DNA of 6,704 bases from Erysipelotrichaceae bacterium (lineage in GTDB: Bacteria; Bacillota_I; Bacilli_A; Erysipelotrichales; Erysipelotrichaceae), in the NCBI GenBank assembly GCA_024681275.1, contig JAILBD010000225.1, forward strand, positions 1 through 6,704, in the 5' to 3' direction. The position numbers and the translations under genes were made by a program. Each line of letters opens with the position of its first letter. Position 1 is the stretch's first letter. Below, piece by piece: positions 5,100 through 6,704 of the stretch. The notes beneath the pieces were generated by a model. That model did no database searches, was not told where the DNA came from, and saw nothing but the letters and a program-made list of their open reading frames with translations.

Positions 5100-5870
5100 A
5101 TGGATAAACTGCTCAGCCAGATCGAAGATCTCGTCAGAGAGACCGGACAGATCCTTCTGAATGCCAAAAAAGAAGAAAAAGGCGTAGAAGAAAAAGAAGG
5201 AAGAGGAAACTATGTCACGAAATATGACCGCCTGGTCGAAAACAGGCTTCGTGAAGAACTGAAGAAGATCCTGCCGGATTCCCACTTTGTCGGCGAGGAA
5301 GAAGACATCCACGAAAGCATCCTGAATCACGGCTACACTTTCGTCGTCGACCCGATCGACGGTACATGGAACTTTGCCCACAACATGGATCTCTCCTCCA
5401 TCTCGGTCGGCCTTCTCAAGGATGGCGAAGGCTACATCGGCGTCTGTTACGACCCTTACCGCAACGAGATGTTCACGGCCCAGAAAGATCAGGGTGCCTA
5501 CATGAACGGAAAAGCGATCCACGTATCCTCTCTGCATCTGAACAACGGCGTCTTCTGTTCCGGTTCAGCTCCATACTATCAGGACAAAAGAGAAGAAACG
5601 ATCCGCGTCCACGCTCAGCTTTTCAGGAATGCCAATGACTACCGTCGCAGCGGATCAGCCGTCATCGATATCTGTGATGTCGCCTGCGGCAGACTCGAGC
5701 TCTTCTTTGAAGCTCTGCTGCAGCCGTGGGACTATTGCGCAGGATCCATCATCGTCAAAGAAGCCGGTGGCGTAGCTCAGACCCTTGAAGGCAAAGAACT
5801 CCTCTTCGATCGGCCGTGCTCCGTCTTTATTCACAATGGCATGGATGACTATCTCAAATACCTGATATGA
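5100..5870 (+). CDS. inositol monophosphatase family protein
   Basis: A 256-residue, Mg2+-dependent, Li+-sensitive-type phosphomonoesterase of the IMPase/FBPase/CysQ superfamily; cytoplasmic. The hallmark motifs are all present: GNYVTKYD (36-43), VGEEE (64-68, metal ligand E66), the core DPIDGTWNF (84-92, with D84 and D87) and WDYCAGSIIVKEAGG (210-224, with D211). Length is normal and no active-site residue is missing. The family acts on inositol phosphate, fructose 1,6-bisphosphate, NADP or 3'-phosphoadenosine phosphate in different members, and the substrate cannot be told from motifs. Residues 23-35 (after QILLNA) are a Lys/Glu-rich loop. AAAGGA lies 8 nt before the ATG. The gene has its own promoter and is followed 17 nt later by an intrinsic terminator, so it appears monocistronic and divergent from the zinc-ribbon operon. 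Confidence 0.95.
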   Translation: MDKLLSQIEDLVRETGQILLNAKKEEKGVEEKEGRGNYVTKYDRLVENRLREELKKILPDSHFVGEEEDIHESILNHGYTFVVDPIDGTWNFAHNMDLSSISVGLLKDGEGYIGVCYDPYRNEMFTAQKDQGAYMNGKAIHVSSLHLNNGVFCSGSAPYYQDKREETIRVHAQLFRNANDYRRSGSAVIDICDVACGRLELFFEALLQPWDYCAGSIIVKEAGGVAQTLEGKELLFDRPCSVFIHNGMDDYLKYLI

Positions 5871-5887
5871 AAAATCAAGCATAAGAA

Positions 5888-5916
5888 AAGACCACCGTCA
5901 GTGGTCTTGTTTTTTT
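5888..5916. terminator. bidirectional intrinsic terminator between the IMPase-family gene and tRNA-Val
   Basis: An 8-bp stem, AAGACCAC (5888-5895) with GTGGTCTT (5901-5908), has a 5-nt loop. On the plus strand it is followed by G and seven T's and ends the inositol monophosphatase family transcript. On the minus strand the same stem is followed by TTCTTATG, so with the stem's own U's it can end the tRNA transcript, which reaches it just after its CCA end. Confidence 0.9.
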
Positions 5917-5919
5917 AAA

Positions 5920-5995
5920 TGGTGGACACTAAGGGACTCGAACCCCTGACCCCCTCCACGTCAAGGAAGTGCTCTCCCAACTGAGCTAAGTGTCC
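5920..5995 (-). tRNA. tRNA-Val (anticodon GAC)
   Basis: A complete 76-nt cloverleaf on the minus strand. The acceptor stem GGACACT/AGTGTCC is perfectly paired with discriminator A and an encoded CCA (5922-5920). The D arm is GCTC/GAGC with a GG in its loop. The anticodon stem CTTCC/GGAGG holds loop TTGACGT, with the anticodon GAC at 5962-5960. The T arm loop is TTCGAGT. The anticodon reads GUC and GUU (Val). The base after the anticodon (position 37) is G, whereas the E. coli Val(GAC) tRNA has A there. The gene stands alone, not in a tRNA cluster. Confidence 0.97.
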
Positions 5996-6007
5996 TTTGC
6001 GTATTTG

Positions 6008-6036
6008 ATATTACAATAAATCTTTTGATTTGTCGA
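6008..6036 (-). promoter_or_regulatory. promoter of tRNA-Val
   Basis: On the minus strand TCGACA (6036-6031; five of six matches to TTGACA) is followed after exactly 17 nt by TAATAT (6013-6008). Transcription would start about 6 nt before the tRNA 5' end, a short leader as usual for stable RNA genes. Confidence 0.6.
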
Positions 6037-6065
6037 TAGCTGAGAAAAGAAAAAATGTATCGGAA

Positions 6066-6074
6066 TGTTATAAT
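6066..6074 (+). promoter_or_regulatory. extended -10 promoter of the M16C peptidase gene
   Basis: TGTTATAAT is a perfect extended -10 (TG, one base, TATAAT), 26 nt before the start codon. No good -35 is seen (AAAGAA at 6046-6051). It fires away from the tRNA promoter in the same gap. Confidence 0.65.
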
Positions 6075-6100
6075 TGACCTGACAGTATGGAGGCTTTTTC

Positions 6101-6704
6101 ATGAAAGTAAATGATATCATTCATGGTTTCAAGGTAAACAATATCCGTCATTTGGATGAAATAAACGGCGATCTCTATGAAATGAGTCATCTGAAGACAG
6201 GCGCCAGGACGATGTGGCTGAAAAGGGACGATGAAAACAAGACGTTCTACATCGGTTTCAAGACGACACCGATCGACGATACGGGCGTGTTCCACATCCT
6301 CGAACACTCCGTCCTCAACGGATCGAAGAAGTATCCGGTCAGGGAACCGTTCGTGGATCTGCTGAAGGGATCCCTGCAGACGTTCCTGAATGCGATGACC
6401 TATCCGGACAAGACCGTCTATCCGGTCTGCAGCCGCAACCGCAAGGACTTCATAAACCTGATGAGAGTCTATCTGGATGCGGTCTTCCATCCGAATGTTC
6501 TGAAGAATCCGAACATTTTCTATCAGGAAGGATGGCATTACGAACTAAACGAAGAAAACTCCCAGCCAATATACAAAGGCGTCGTTTTCAATGAGATGAA
6601 GGGAGCCTTCTCTTCGCCGGACGGCGTCAAGGGAAGGGAGATGATGCACGCGCTGTTCCCGGATAACTGCTACGGCAACGAATCCGGAGGCGATCCGGAT
6701 CACA
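6101..6704 (+). CDS. M16C family zinc metallopeptidase (PreP-like), N-terminal 201 residues (cut by window edge)
   Basis: The visible part carries the inverted zinc motif HILEH (H65, E68 catalytic base, H69), followed by SVLNGSKKYPVREPF (70-84) and SLQTFLNAMTYPDKTVYPV (91-109). The third zinc ligand is most likely E165 in VVFNEMKGAFSS, 96 residues after H69, the same spacing as in PreP. This identifies the M16C (presequence protease/falcilysin) branch rather than M16A or M16B. Full members have roughly 950-1,000 residues, so most of the gene is beyond the window. No signal peptide is present, so it should be cytosolic and degrade short unstructured peptides, as known members do. GGAGG is 7 nt before the ATG at 6101 and a strong extended -10 precedes it. 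Confidence 0.95.
   Translation, partial: MKVNDIIHGFKVNNIRHLDEINGDLYEMSHLKTGARTMWLKRDDENKTFYIGFKTTPIDDTGVFHILEHSVLNGSKKYPVREPFVDLLKGSLQTFLNAMTYPDKTVYPVCSRNRKDFINLMRVYLDAVFHPNVLKNPNIFYQEGWHYELNEENSQPIYKGVVFNEMKGAFSSPDGVKGREMMHALFPDNCYGNESGGDPDH

Noticed and set aside
5055..5537. Minus-strand open frame of 160 codons opposite the inositol monophosphatase family gene
   Set aside because: The poly-Phe/Ala translation comes from Lys/Glu codons of the real gene; no domain, no SD.
6068..6538. Minus-strand open frame of 156 codons opposite the M16C peptidase gene
   Set aside because: It is a shadow of the peptidase, whose zinc motif is clear. It also runs through that gene's promoter.

Overview
The window looks like chromosome from a low-to-mid GC Gram-positive bacterium (Bacillota, perhaps Erysipelotrichia or a related anaerobic Clostridia-like group). 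The reasons are strong AGGAGG-type ribosome binding sites in front of nearly every gene, an anaerobe-type superoxide reductase, a VTC/DUF4956 gene pair, a TPM protein beside a zinc-ribbon membrane protein, and a stand-alone M16C peptidase. The taxon is inferred from gene content only. There is no gene-free stretch longer than 300 bases and no sign of mobile DNA, CRISPR or rRNA.

Left part, minus strand (1-898): a two-gene unit, a VTC-domain (triphosphate tunnel, polyphosphate-polymerase-like) protein at 133-810 followed at once by a DUF4956 membrane protein that runs off the left edge. Upstream of this unit lie three tandem 11-bp direct repeats (866-898) abutting the expected -35 position. This is the layout expected of an OmpR/PhoB-type activator site and is the most striking non-coding signal here.

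Middle part, minus strand (897-5007): a four-gene run read from right to left. It holds a zinc-ribbon protein with about six membrane spans (3335-4954), a TPM-domain protein with a Gly/Ser tail that overlaps it (2587-3357), a desulfoferrodoxin-type superoxide reductase (2157-2531) and a CDF transporter with a manganese-type N-D-D-D site (949-2082). The run ends at a strong hairpin terminator (897-920). A -10-like box before the superoxide reductase gene and a hairpin between it and the transporter suggest that the last two genes may also be expressed or tuned separately. The first pair looks like a membrane/envelope module. The second looks like an oxidative-stress and metal-balance module (superoxide removal, Mn export).

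Right part (5038-6704): an inositol monophosphatase family gene on the plus strand (5100-5870), a hairpin terminator that appears to serve both strands, a tRNA-Val(GAC) on the minus strand (5920-5995) with its own promoter, and, divergent from the tRNA, the first 201 codons of an M16C metallopeptidase (PreP-like) cut by the right edge.

The genes are recognisable families in a sensible order. I do not see a clearly new system. The best leads are the 11-bp repeat array, the doubled C-terminal domain of the CDF transporter next to the superoxide reductase gene, and the zinc-ribbon/TPM pair, whose function is poorly understood.
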